NCBI RefSeq assembly: GCF_025151995.1 | Contig: NZ_CP102290.1 | Coordinates: forward strand, 3,038,001 to 3,102,000 | Direction of reading: 5' to 3' | From: Ruminococcus gauvreauii | GTDB lineage: Bacteria; Bacillota; Clostridia; Lachnospirales; Lachnospiraceae | DNA: 64,000 nt | In this document: piece after piece, positions 33,401 to 42,681 of the stretch | Position numbering within the stretch: the first letter of the stretch is position 1 | How the letters are laid out: every line of letters begins with the position of its first letter | Notes under the pieces: model-generated | What the model was told of the DNA's origin: nothing | Databases searched by the model: none | The model's input: the letters and a program-made list of their open reading frames with translations, nothing else | Position numbers and translations under genes: made by a program

Positions 33401-35767
33401 ATGGAAAAAGAAGTAGTCAAAATTTCCGTGCGCGGTCTGGTAGAGTTTATCCTGCGCGGCGGAGATCTGGACAGCAGGACAGGTGCGGCGCCGGATAAAG
33501 AGGCGATGCAGCTGGGAAGCAAGATACACCGAAAGATACAAAAGAGTATGGGGGCGGAGTATCAGGCCGAAGTATCGCTGCGCTATGAAAAAGAATATGA
33601 AACATTTTTATTCGTGCTGGAAGGACGCGCGGATGGGATCGTTGACAGAAAAGGGGACGTTCTGATTGACGAGATCAAAGGGACCTTCCGTGATCTGGCG
33701 GAACTGAAAGGTCCTGATCCGCTTCACACGGCGCAGGCGATGTGCTATGCATGGATGTACATGCAGGACCATCCCTGCGGCAATATCACGGTACAGATTA
33801 CTTACTGCAACATGGAAGACGAGGATATCCGCTATTTTCATGAGAAGTATACGCAGGCAGAACTGGAGCAGTGGTTTGGGCAGCTGCTGGAGAAGTATTA
33901 TCCGTGGGCCGAATTTTATGTGAGCTGGAAGAAGTGCCGGAATGAATCGATGCAGGGACTCGAATTTCCATTTTCCTACCGTGAAGGACAGCGGGAGATC
34001 GTAAGCAGCGTCTATCGGACTATCCTGCGGAAAAAGGAGTTGTTCGTACAGGCGCCTACCGGGGTGGGAAAGACGATGTCAGCCGTTTTTCCCGCAGTCC
34101 GGGCAATGGGCGAAGGGCATGGAGATAAGATTTTTTATCTCACGGCACGCACGATCGCCAGGACGGTCGCGGAGGAGGCTTTTGGTATTCTGAAAGATCA
34201 TGGACTGGCGTTTAAGGTCATTACGCTGACGGCGAAAGAGAAGCTGTGTGCCTGCGAAGAAATGGAATGCAGCCCGGAGCACTGCGAGCGTGCCAGAGGA
34301 CACTATGACCGCGTCAATGATGCGGTGTACGAGATACTGACCGGTGAGAATGCATTTGACAGGGAAACACTGCTCAGGCACAGTGAAAAATGGAAGGTAT
34401 GCCCATATGAAATGAGCCTGGATCTGTCTGTATGGACAGACGCGGTGATCTGTGACTATAATTATGTATTTGACCCCAGGGCGCACCTGCGCCGCTTTTT
34501 TTCTGAGGGGGTAAAAGGAGAGTATCTTTTTCTGATCGATGAGGCACATAATCTGGTGGAGCGGGGACGGGAGATGTTCAGCGCCGTTTTGTGCAAGGAA
34601 GATTTTCTGGCAATACGAAAAAAAGTTGCCCCGTATAATAAAAAGCTGGAACGGTATCTGGACAGGGGCAACCGTCAGCTGCTGGAACTGAAGCGGGAAT
34701 GTGAATCATATCAGGTGCTGGACGGACCGGGAGCACTCGGGATTTCGCTGATGAATCTTCAGGGAGAACTGGAGACATTTCTGGAAGAACTGGCGGAGGG
34801 ACAACTTCGGAAAGACGTTCTGGAATTCTATTTTCAGGTTCGGACCTTTCTGAATATCTGTGATCTGCTCGATGAAAATTATGTGACGTATGCATACCAT
34901 GACGAGACCGGAAAATTTTATCTCCGCCTGTTCTGCGTCAATCCGGCCCGGAATCTGCAGCAATGCCTGAGCAGGGGACGATGTACCGTGTTTTTTTCCG
35001 CCACACTGCTTCCGATCACCTACTACAGGAAGCTGCTCGGAAGCAGCGAAGGCGAAGATTATGCGATTTATGTGGAGTCACCGTTTCCCCGGGAGAACCG
35101 GGCGCTGCTGATCGGAAAAGATGTGAGCAGCAGGTATAAACGGAGGGGGTATGAAGAGTACAGCAGGATCTCTTCCTATATTCATCAGGTCATCTCGGGG
35201 AAAAAGGGAAATTATATGGTCTTCTTCCCGTCTTACCGGATGCTGAGTGATGTGTACGAAGTGTACCGGGAGCAATATGCGGATGAGAGGGATGAAACCG
35301 TCCGCTACCTGGTACAGCATACGTCGATGAATGAAGCCGACAGGGAAGCGTTTCTGGAAGCGTTTGCACTCGACGGGGAACACACTACAGTTGGTTTCTG
35401 CGTGATGGGAGGAATCTTTGCGGAGGGGATCGACCTTTCCGGAGAGCGGCTGATCGGTGCAGTTTTGATCGGTACGGGGCTTCCGCAGATTGGAACAGAG
35501 AGGGAGATTTTAATGAATTATTATGATCAGGCAGGTGAAAATGGCTTTGACTATGCATATCGCTTTCCGGGAATGAACAAAGTCCTGCAGGCGGCAGGGC
35601 GGGTGATACGGACTGATCAGGACCGGGGAGTGATAGCGCTCCTTGATGAGCGTTTCCTGACGGCGGATTACCGGAAACTGTTTCCGCGGGAGTGGCATGA
35701 TTACAGAGGATGCTCCCTGACACAGGTGGGAAATCTGGTGCGTGAATTCTGGGAGGGCACTTCTTGA
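33401..35767 (+). CDS. PD-(D/E)xK nuclease-XPD/DinG-type helicase fusion
   Basis: A 788-residue DNA repair-type enzyme. Residues about 1-180 form a RecB/Cas4-like nuclease domain: LGSKIHRKIQ, GRADGIVDRKGDVLIDEIKG with the D-ExK core, and a Q-x-CYAWMY helix. An XPD-family helicase follows: QAPTGVGKTMS (Walker A), an iron-sulfur cluster region with Cys in CACEEMEC, EHCERA and KVCPYEM, LIDEAHNLV (DEAH), and C-terminal HTSMNEADREAF and QAAGRVIRTDQDRG. It should unwind 5'-3' and cut DNA. The ATG follows GAGGGAAG. Monocistronic. Confidence 0.9.
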   Translation: MEKEVVKISVRGLVEFILRGGDLDSRTGAAPDKEAMQLGSKIHRKIQKSMGAEYQAEVSLRYEKEYETFLFVLEGRADGIVDRKGDVLIDEIKGTFRDLAELKGPDPLHTAQAMCYAWMYMQDHPCGNITVQITYCNMEDEDIRYFHEKYTQAELEQWFGQLLEKYYPWAEFYVSWKKCRNESMQGLEFPFSYREGQREIVSSVYRTILRKKELFVQAPTGVGKTMSAVFPAVRAMGEGHGDKIFYLTARTIARTVAEEAFGILKDHGLAFKVITLTAKEKLCACEEMECSPEHCERARGHYDRVNDAVYEILTGENAFDRETLLRHSEKWKVCPYEMSLDLSVWTDAVICDYNYVFDPRAHLRRFFSEGVKGEYLFLIDEAHNLVERGREMFSAVLCKEDFLAIRKKVAPYNKKLERYLDRGNRQLLELKRECESYQVLDGPGALGISLMNLQGELETFLEELAEGQLRKDVLEFYFQVRTFLNICDLLDENYVTYAYHDETGKFYLRLFCVNPARNLQQCLSRGRCTVFFSATLLPITYYRKLLGSSEGEDYAIYVESPFPRENRALLIGKDVSSRYKRRGYEEYSRISSYIHQVISGKKGNYMVFFPSYRMLSDVYEVYREQYADERDETVRYLVQHTSMNEADREAFLEAFALDGEHTTVGFCVMGGIFAEGIDLSGERLIGAVLIGTGLPQIGTEREILMNYYDQAGENGFDYAYRFPGMNKVLQAAGRVIRTDQDRGVIALLDERFLTADYRKLFPREWHDYRGCSLTQVGNLVREFWEGTS

Positions 35768-35856
35768 CGTACAAGGGCATTATTCGCTATAATAAGCATG
35801 AAGACTGCATTCTTAGAAGAATGAACGGAAGCAGCGTAAAGAGAGGAGAACAGGAC

Positions 35857-36234
35857 ATGAAAACAGTCAGCACCACAAAAGCTCCGGCGGCGATCGGACC
35901 GTATTCACAGGCAATCATCACGGGAAATATGATATTTACTTCAGGGCAGATACCGATCGATCCGGCTACAGGCGAGATCACAGGGGCAGATATTACAGAA
36001 CAGGCAGAACGTGTGATGCAGAATCTGGGAGAAGTCTTAAAAGAAGCGGGAAGCAGCTATGGACAGGCGGTCAAGACGACTTGTTTTCTGGCAGATATGG
36101 ATGACTTTGCGGCTTTTAATGAAGTATATGGAAAATATTTCACCGGGAAACCGGCACGTTCCTGTGTGGCGGTGAAGACGCTTCCGAAAAATGTGCTTTG
36201 TGAAGTTGAAGTTATCGCAGTCACCAACGAATGA
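35857..36234 (+). CDS. ridA: RidA family reactive imine/enamine deaminase
   Basis: A 125-residue YjgF/YER057c/UK114 protein with TTKAPAAIGPYSQAI, FTSGQIPIDPATGEI and the C-terminal signature PARSCVAVKTLPKNVLCEVEVIAV, including the Arg that binds the carboxylate. It removes reactive 2-aminoacrylate-type intermediates. ATG at 35857 with GAGGAG is preferred to the longer reading from 35764. It is 41 bases ahead of purL. Confidence 0.93.
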   Translation: MKTVSTTKAPAAIGPYSQAIITGNMIFTSGQIPIDPATGEITGADITEQAERVMQNLGEVLKEAGSSYGQAVKTTCFLADMDDFAAFNEVYGKYFTGKPARSCVAVKTLPKNVLCEVEVIAVTNE

Positions 36235-36275
36235 GGCTGCAGGCTGCAGCAAGTGTGGAAACATAGGAGGAGAAA

Positions 36276-39200
36276 ATGGGTAGTGTAAGACGAGTTTACG
36301 TAGAAAAGAAACCGGATTTCGCAGTACAGGCAAAGGAATTGAAACACGAGATCGGCAGTTATCTCAATATCCCGGGAGTAACAGGGGTAAGGGTACTGAT
36401 CCGCTATGATGTGGAGAATATTTCAGACGATATTTTTGAGAAAGCGTGCAGAAGTGTATTCTCCGAGCCGCCGGTAGATGTTCTTTACCGTGAAGAGTTT
36501 GCGGCAGCCGGCAGTGCACGTGTTTTTTCGGTAGAGTATCTTCCCGGGCAGTTTGACCAGCGTGCGGACTCTGCGGTGCAGTGTGTGCAGTTCCTGAAAG
36601 AGGATGAAAAACCGATCATCCGGTCTGCGACGACATATGTGATCGAGGGAAACATTTCAGATGAGGAATTTGAGGCTGTTAAAAATCACTGTATCAACCC
36701 GGTGGATTCCCGTGAGACAGATATGGTGAAACCGGAAACCCTGGTGACTGTATTTGACGAGCCTGAAGATGTAAAGATCTTTGACGGATTTCTTGGTATG
36801 AGTGAGGATGCACTGAAAGAACTGTACGATTCATTGAATCTGGCGATGACCTTTAAAGATTTCCTGCATATCCATAATTATTATACGAAGGAAGAAAAGC
36901 GCGACCCTTCCATGACAGAGATCCGCGTGCTGGACACGTACTGGTCTGATCACTGCCGCCATACGACATTCTCCACGGAGCTGAAAAAAGTGGATTTCAG
37001 AGAGGGTGATTATAAAGAACCGATCGTTGCCACATATGAGCAGTATCTGGCGGACCGCGCGGTTATCTTCAAAGACCGCGATGACAAGTTTGTCTGCCTG
37101 ATGGATCTGGCACTGATGGCGATGCGTAAACTGAAAGCAGAAGGCAAGCTTTCCGATCAGGAAGAATCCGAGGAGATCAATGCCTGCAGTATCATCGTGC
37201 CGGTCGATGTGGACGGTGTGGAAGAGGAATGGCTGATCAACTTTAAGAATGAGACACATAACCATCCGACTGAGATCGAGCCGTTCGGTGGCGCTGCCAC
37301 ATGCCTTGGCGGTGCAATCCGCGATCCGCTCTCGGGACGTACGTATGTATATCAGGCGATGCGTGTGACGGGCGCTGCAGACCCGACGGTTCCGGTACAG
37401 GAGACAATGAAGGGCAAACTGCCGCAGAAAAAGCTGGTTCGCTCCGCTGCACACGGCTACAGCTCTTACGGCAACCAGATCGGTCTGGCCACCGGTTACG
37501 TGAAAGAAATCTATCATCCGAATTATGCGGCAAAACGCATGGAGATCGGCGCTGTCATGGGCGCGGCTCCGAGACGTGCGGTCATCCGCGAGACGTCGGA
37601 TCCGGGTGATATCATCATCCTGCTCGGCGGGCGTACCGGACGTGACGGCTGCGGCGGAGCTACCGGTTCCTCCAAGGTTCATACGGAAGAGTCTATCGAG
37701 ACTTGCGGAGCAGAAGTACAAAAGGGTAATGCGCCGACGGAGCGTAAGATCCAGAGAATGTTTCGCAGGGAAGAAGTCAGCAGACTGATCAAGAAATGTA
37801 ACGACTTCGGCGCGGGCGGTGTCTCCGTTGCGATCGGGGAGCTGGCAGACGGTCTTCGGGTGAACCTGGATAAGGTACCGAAAAAATATGCAGGACTGGA
37901 TGGTACAGAGATCGCAATCTCCGAGTCTCAGGAGCGTATGGCCGTTGTCGTGAACCCGAAAGATGTCGCAGAGTTTCTGAAATATGCGAATGAGGAGAAT
38001 CTGGAGGCTGTTGAGGTTGCGGTCGTGACCGAGAGTCCGCGCCTGGTACTGTGCTGGAGAGGCAAAGAGATTGTAAATATCTCGAGAGCCTTCCTCGATA
38101 CGAACGGTGCACATCAGGAAACAGAAGTTCTTGTCGATATACCGGACCGTGACGGCAATGTACTGGTGCGCGAGGATGTTTCTGATGTGAAAGAGAAGTG
38201 GCTGGATACGCTGAAGGATCTGAACACATGCTCCCAGAAGGGACTCGTGGAGATGTTCGACGGTTCCATCGGTGCGGCGAGTGTATTCATGCCGTACGGC
38301 GGAAAGTATCAGCTGACTGAGACTCAGACGATGGTTGCCAAGGTGCCGGTGGCAAATGGAAATACGAATACCGTGACGATGATGAGCTACGGGTTCGATC
38401 CGTATCTGTCCAGCTGGAGTCCGTATCACGGGGCGATCTATGCGGTGACAGAGTCCATCGCACGCATCGCAGCTTCCGGCGGAGATTATAAAAAAATCCG
38501 CTTTACGTTCCAGGAGTACTTCCGCCGCATGACAGAGGATCCGGCGCGCTGGAGCCAGCCGTTCGCAGCGCTTCTGGGCGCATACAGCGCACAGCTTGGA
38601 TTCGGACTGCCGTCCATCGGAGGGAAGGACAGTATGTCCGGAACCTTTAATGATATGGACGTTCCGCCGACACTCGTCTCCTTTGCCGTGGATATTGCGA
38701 AGGAACAGGATATTATCACACCTGAGCTTAAAAAAGCAGGAAACCGTCTGGTATGGCTTCGCCTGCCGAAAGACAGCTATGATATGCCGGTTTATGAGGA
38801 AGCGATGGACATGTATGAAAAACTCCATACGGACATTCAGGAGGGCAGAATCGTTTCGGCATATGCGCTGGACCGCCATGGAATTGCCGCTGCCGTCAGC
38901 AAGATGGCATTTGGGAATAAACTGGGCGTGAAGATCGAACATAGTCTGGATGCAAGGGACTTCTTCGCTCCGGGATTCGGAGACGTGATCTGTGAAGTGA
39001 CAGACGGAAAAGTCGGTGAGCTGGCATCCTCCTACACGGTGATCGGTGAAGTGACGGATGACGCCGCATTCTCATACGGCAGTGTGAACGTCAGCATGGA
39101 TGAGGCGCTGGATGCATGGACGGGTACTCTGGAATCCGTGTTTAAGACAAAAGGAACAGACGATGTGCAGCCGGTGGAAAGTCCGCTGTACGACGGAGGA

Positions 39201-40028
39201 AGTGTCTATGTCTGCAGACATAAAGTCGCACGGCCGACCGTGTTTATTCCGGTATTCCCGGGTACGAACTGCGAGTACGACAGCCGCAGAGCATTCGAGC
39301 GCGCAGGCGCAGACGTTGTGACGAAGGTATTCAAGAATCTGACAGAGGAAGACATTCGTGATTCTGTCCGCATCTTCGAGGAGGCGATCGGGCAGTCACA
39401 GATCATCATGTTCCCGGGCGGATTCTCCGCAGGTGACGAGCCGGACGGCTCCGCCAAATTCTTTGCGACGGCGTTTAGTAATGCCAGGATCAAAGAAGCT
39501 GTCATGAAGCTGCTGAATGAGCGGGACGGACTGGCACTTGGAATCTGCAACGGTTTTCAGGCGCTGATCAAGCTGGGACTCGTTCCTCACGGTGAGATCG
39601 TGGGACAGACAGAAGATTCACCGACACTTACGTACAACACAGTCGGACGCCATATTTCAAAGATGGTATATACGAAAGTGGTTACGAACAAATCCCCATG
39701 GCTTGCCAAGGCACAGCTGGGAGGCGTCTATACAAATCCGGCATCTCACGGGGAAGGACGTTTCGTTGCAAGTGATGAATGGATTCAGAAACTGTTTGCA
39801 GACGGACAGGTGGCGACGCAGTACTGTGACCTGAACGGGAACGTATCGATGGATGAAGAGTGGAATGTCAACGGTTCCTATGCAGCGATCGAAGGTATTA
39901 CAAGCCCTGACGGACGCGTGCTCGGAAAGATGGCACATTCAGAACGCCGCGATGATTCCGTGGCGGTCAATATCTACGGAGAACAGGATATTCAGATTTT
40001 TGAATCCGGAGTGGAATATTTCAGATAA
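36276..40028 (+). CDS. purL: Phosphoribosylformylglycinamidine synthase, single-chain
   Basis: A 1250-residue purine enzyme making FGAM from FGAR, ATP and glutamine. Order: N-terminal PurS-like domain, linker, two AIRS-type ATP-grasp-like halves (NETHNHPTEIEPFGGAATC at about 325; GGKDSMSG at about 788), and a class I glutaminase. The catalytic Cys1091 is in LGICNGFQ, with late His/Glu in NPASHGEGRF. The single-chain form is found in enterobacteria and a clade of Clostridia, in place of separate PurS/Q/L. No purine riboswitch is seen upstream. Confidence 0.96.
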   Translation: MGSVRRVYVEKKPDFAVQAKELKHEIGSYLNIPGVTGVRVLIRYDVENISDDIFEKACRSVFSEPPVDVLYREEFAAAGSARVFSVEYLPGQFDQRADSAVQCVQFLKEDEKPIIRSATTYVIEGNISDEEFEAVKNHCINPVDSRETDMVKPETLVTVFDEPEDVKIFDGFLGMSEDALKELYDSLNLAMTFKDFLHIHNYYTKEEKRDPSMTEIRVLDTYWSDHCRHTTFSTELKKVDFREGDYKEPIVATYEQYLADRAVIFKDRDDKFVCLMDLALMAMRKLKAEGKLSDQEESEEINACSIIVPVDVDGVEEEWLINFKNETHNHPTEIEPFGGAATCLGGAIRDPLSGRTYVYQAMRVTGAADPTVPVQETMKGKLPQKKLVRSAAHGYSSYGNQIGLATGYVKEIYHPNYAAKRMEIGAVMGAAPRRAVIRETSDPGDIIILLGGRTGRDGCGGATGSSKVHTEESIETCGAEVQKGNAPTERKIQRMFRREEVSRLIKKCNDFGAGGVSVAIGELADGLRVNLDKVPKKYAGLDGTEIAISESQERMAVVVNPKDVAEFLKYANEENLEAVEVAVVTESPRLVLCWRGKEIVNISRAFLDTNGAHQETEVLVDIPDRDGNVLVREDVSDVKEKWLDTLKDLNTCSQKGLVEMFDGSIGAASVFMPYGGKYQLTETQTMVAKVPVANGNTNTVTMMSYGFDPYLSSWSPYHGAIYAVTESIARIAASGGDYKKIRFTFQEYFRRMTEDPARWSQPFAALLGAYSAQLGFGLPSIGGKDSMSGTFNDMDVPPTLVSFAVDIAKEQDIITPELKKAGNRLVWLRLPKDSYDMPVYEEAMDMYEKLHTDIQEGRIVSAYALDRHGIAAAVSKMAFGNKLGVKIEHSLDARDFFAPGFGDVICEVTDGKVGELASSYTVIGEVTDDAAFSYGSVNVSMDEALDAWTGTLESVFKTKGTDDVQPVESPLYDGGSVYVCRHKVARPTVFIPVFPGTNCEYDSRRAFERAGADVVTKVFKNLTEEDIRDSVRIFEEAIGQSQIIMFPGGFSAGDEPDGSAKFFATAFSNARIKEAVMKLLNERDGLALGICNGFQALIKLGLVPHGEIVGQTEDSPTLTYNTVGRHISKMVYTKVVTNKSPWLAKAQLGGVYTNPASHGEGRFVASDEWIQKLFADGQVATQYCDLNGNVSMDEEWNVNGSYAAIEGITSPDGRVLGKMAHSERRDDSVAVNIYGEQDIQIFESGVEYFR

Positions 40029-40039
40029 TAAAATAAGCG

Positions 40040-40076
40040 AGAGGAAGGTACCCGCCGGGGCTGCCTTCCTCTTTTT
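40040..40076 (+). terminator. Terminator after purL
   Basis: AGAGGAAGG (40040-40048) pairs with CCTTCCTCT (40064-40072), followed by TTTT. The A/T symmetry may also serve the converging AraC gene. Confidence 0.9.
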
Positions 40077-40087
40077 GCAGTTCCTGA

Positions 40088-40954
40088 TCACAACGGGATT
40101 TTCCGGAACGCAGAGGGGGAAACCCCAACTTTTCCCGTGAATGAAGTGATGAAATTAACCTCGCTGTGGTACCCTGTGCGGTAAGCGATTTCCTTAACTG
40201 AGAGGGTTGTATCGTGGAGAAGCGCCTTGGCTTCGTCGATCCGGTGAACCACGATATACTCATGCGGCGAGAACCCGGTCTGGCTGCGGAACTGTCTGGA
40301 AAAGTGCGAAGGGCTCAGCCCCACATGGCCGGCAATTTCCGGAATTGAGAGATCCTCAAACAGATGTCCGTTGATATAGGCAAGCGCCAGGACGACAGGA
40401 TCATCCTGCGGTGTCTCCTGATTCATCGGGGGGAACAGAAGTCCGCACAGCAGGCGGTAGATCTTCTGGGAAATGTCGGCTTCCGAGTGGACCGTATTAT
40501 TTTTGACTGCGGTTATCAGATCTGTCATGGTACGCTCCGTATGGCTGCCCGGAAACGGAGTAAACGCGCGGTGTCCGCGGAATGCGAGGATCTGCTGGCA
40601 AAAGTCATCCATATTGGAGCCGTCGATGTGGATCCAGATTCTTTCCGTATATCCGCTGGTATAGTAGCGGTGCGGTCTGCGGCAGTCTGTGATGGCCAGC
40701 TGTCCGGCCTCTGCGGTGAACGTGGTTCCGTCTGCCTCTATATGCATGGCCCCTCTCTGGACATAGTCGAGAAGATAAGTCCGGTGGCTCTCCATGCGTC
40801 CGACTTCACAGGAATCACGAAAATCATATTCTTCATTTAGATAATAGTGGCCGCAGCGGGTGACGTAGAAAAACAACTGCCGTGCGAGGGCGGACGGAGT
40901 TGAAAAATAACGTTCTGACTGGGGCAGGACCCCGGGTTCACTTAAAACTTTCAT
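40088..40954 (-). CDS. AraC-family transcriptional regulator 4
   Basis: A 288-residue regulator with an N-terminal sensor domain (YVQRGAMHIEADGTTFTAEAG) and two C-terminal helix-turn-helix motifs (LSIPEIAGHVGLSPSHFSRQFRS; VKEIAYRTGYHSEVNFITSFT). It is not closely related to the three AraC paralogues at 11.7-22.7 kb. It is divergent from the MATE pump, with an inverted repeat between them, so it probably regulates the pump and/or itself. Confidence 0.9.
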   Translation of the reverse strand: MKVLSEPGVLPQSERYFSTPSALARQLFFYVTRCGHYYLNEEYDFRDSCEVGRMESHRTYLLDYVQRGAMHIEADGTTFTAEAGQLAITDCRRPHRYYTSGYTERIWIHIDGSNMDDFCQQILAFRGHRAFTPFPGSHTERTMTDLITAVKNNTVHSEADISQKIYRLLCGLLFPPMNQETPQDDPVVLALAYINGHLFEDLSIPEIAGHVGLSPSHFSRQFRSQTGFSPHEYIVVHRIDEAKALLHDTTLSVKEIAYRTGYHSEVNFITSFTGKVGVSPSAFRKIPL

Positions 40955-40994
40955 AATCGCGCCTCCTGATTAAGCTAAACGGTCATCATCATGA

Positions 40995-41025
40995 ATGAAA
41001 GTCAGCCGCTGTCCGGGACTTTCAT
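40995..41025. promoter_or_regulatory. Inverted repeat in the AraC4-MATE divergent region
   Basis: ATGAAAGTC (40995-41003) and GACTTTCAT (41017-41025) form a perfect 9-bp inverted repeat with a 13-base centre, placed upstream of both divergent genes. A candidate regulator site. Confidence 0.5.
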
Positions 41026-41137
41026 AGTAAAAAGAATAGCACAAAATATTAATGAATTGCAAGTTAATATAATTGTCTTTCACCTCCAAAGCGATTATTA
41101 TGAAATTACGAAGAAAGTCGGAGAAAGGTGAGGGAAC

Positions 41138-42523
41138 ATGATTCGCGAAAAGAGATTTTATAAAACATTTGCAACCTTGACGTTATCGCTGGCGCTGCAG
41201 AACCTGCTGACATACAGCGTAAACCTGATGGACAACGTGATGCTGGGGGCATACAGTGAGACGGCGCTGTCCGGAGCGGCGCTGTGCAACCAGTTCCAGT
41301 TCCTGCTGCAGATGCTGGTGATGGGGGCGGCGGAAGGTGTTGTGGTGCTGGGCAGCCAGTACTGGGGAAAAAAGGATTTCAGGCCGATTCCCCACATTAT
41401 CGGCGTGGCTCTTCGCTACGGGGTGGGGATGGCCGCCGTGATGTTTCTTGCGGTGCTGTGTTTCCCGGCACAGGTACTGGGACTGCTGACGAGTGACACC
41501 GCGGTGATCACAGAAGGTGTAAAGTATCTTCAGATCATCTGTTTTACCTATCTGATATTCACTGCGACCAATGTTCTGACGGCGTCCCTGCGGGCGATCG
41601 GTATCGTAAAGATCGGATACATCATCTCAGCATCGACACTGTGCATCAACGTCGTGCTGAACTATTGCCTGATCTATGGCAGCTTTGGTTTTCCGAGACT
41701 CGGTATCCGGGGGGCTGCGATTGCGACGCTGGTGTCCAGGTGCGTGGAACTTTTGATCGTCATCTGGTATCTGAAGTATAAGGAGAAGCAGCTGAAGCTG
41801 ACACTGAAGAAACTGGTGATGATTGATAAATCGTATTATAAAGATTACCGCAGAGTAGCGCTTCCGGTGCTTTTGAATCAGGCACAGTGGGGAATCGCCC
41901 AGATGGTGCAGACAGGTATTCTGGGGCATATGGGAGCCGCGGCGATTGCAGCAAATTCGATCGCGACAATCGTGTATCAGATTATTTCTGTTATCGCGTA
42001 CGGCTCAACGAGTGCATCCAGCGTCCTTGTGGGGAAGACGATCGGCGAGGGCAGGCGGGATAAACTGCGTCAGATGGTACATACGATGGAAGCGCTGTTT
42101 ATCGGTATCGGCATTGTGACAGGCGTTGTGATTTATCTTGTGAGAAATCCGGTATTGATGCTCTACAACATATCTGAGGAGGCACATAACCTGGCGCTGC
42201 AGTTTATCATCGTTATGTCGGTTACCACAGTGGGCACGTCCTTTCAGCTTCCGTGTGATAACGGCATCATCAGAGGAGGAGGGGATACCGCCTTCAGTAT
42301 GAAAATGAATCTGATCAGTATGTGGCTGATCATTGTCCCGTTCTCTGCGCTGGCGGCATTTGTGTTTCACTGGCCGCCGGTGGTGGTATTCTTCCTGCTG
42401 AAATGGGATCAGATCTATAAGATCATCCCGGTCACCATCCGGCTGCACAGCTGGAAATGGGTGAAAGAGGTGACGCGCAGTGACTCTGAAGTTTTATCGG
42501 AGGCAGAGGAAATGACGGCATAA
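41138..42523 (+). CDS. MATE-family multidrug efflux protein
   Basis: A 461-residue membrane protein with 12 predicted segments in two homologous halves and MATE features such as VNLMDNVMLGAYSETALSGAALCNQ (first 50 residues) and QWGIAQMVQTGILGHMGAAAIAANSI at the start of the second half. It exports cationic compounds in exchange for Na+ or H+. GGAGAAAGGTGAGGG precedes the ATG. The divergent AraC gene is its probable regulator. Substrate unknown. Confidence 0.92.
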   Translation: MIREKRFYKTFATLTLSLALQNLLTYSVNLMDNVMLGAYSETALSGAALCNQFQFLLQMLVMGAAEGVVVLGSQYWGKKDFRPIPHIIGVALRYGVGMAAVMFLAVLCFPAQVLGLLTSDTAVITEGVKYLQIICFTYLIFTATNVLTASLRAIGIVKIGYIISASTLCINVVLNYCLIYGSFGFPRLGIRGAAIATLVSRCVELLIVIWYLKYKEKQLKLTLKKLVMIDKSYYKDYRRVALPVLLNQAQWGIAQMVQTGILGHMGAAAIAANSIATIVYQIISVIAYGSTSASSVLVGKTIGEGRRDKLRQMVHTMEALFIGIGIVTGVVIYLVRNPVLMLYNISEEAHNLALQFIIVMSVTTVGTSFQLPCDNGIIRGGGDTAFSMKMNLISMWLIIVPFSALAAFVFHWPPVVVFFLLKWDQIYKIIPVTIRLHSWKWVKEVTRSDSEVLSEAEEMTA

Positions 42524-42536
42524 TGATCTCGCGGTA

Positions 42537-42571
42537 AGAAAGGTTTTCGGATGACTCCGGAGACCTTTTTT
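42537..42571 (+). terminator. Terminator after the MATE gene
   Basis: AGAAAGGTTTTCGG pairs imperfectly with CCGGAGACCTTTTTT; an outer GATCTC/GAGATC pair encloses it. Confidence 0.75.
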
Positions 42572-42681
42572 GCTACGCGGGAGATCTCTCTGGAATTTTC
42601 CCGTTTCATGGATGTAACCTTAAAATAAATCTGTTATAATGAATACAAATCATCTTGTTACAGCAAATGGGAGGAGATGCG

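Noticed and set aside
36831..38942. A 703-codon minus-strand open frame
   Set aside because: Antisense shadow of purL, with no start signal and a composition typical of reverse-strand reading.
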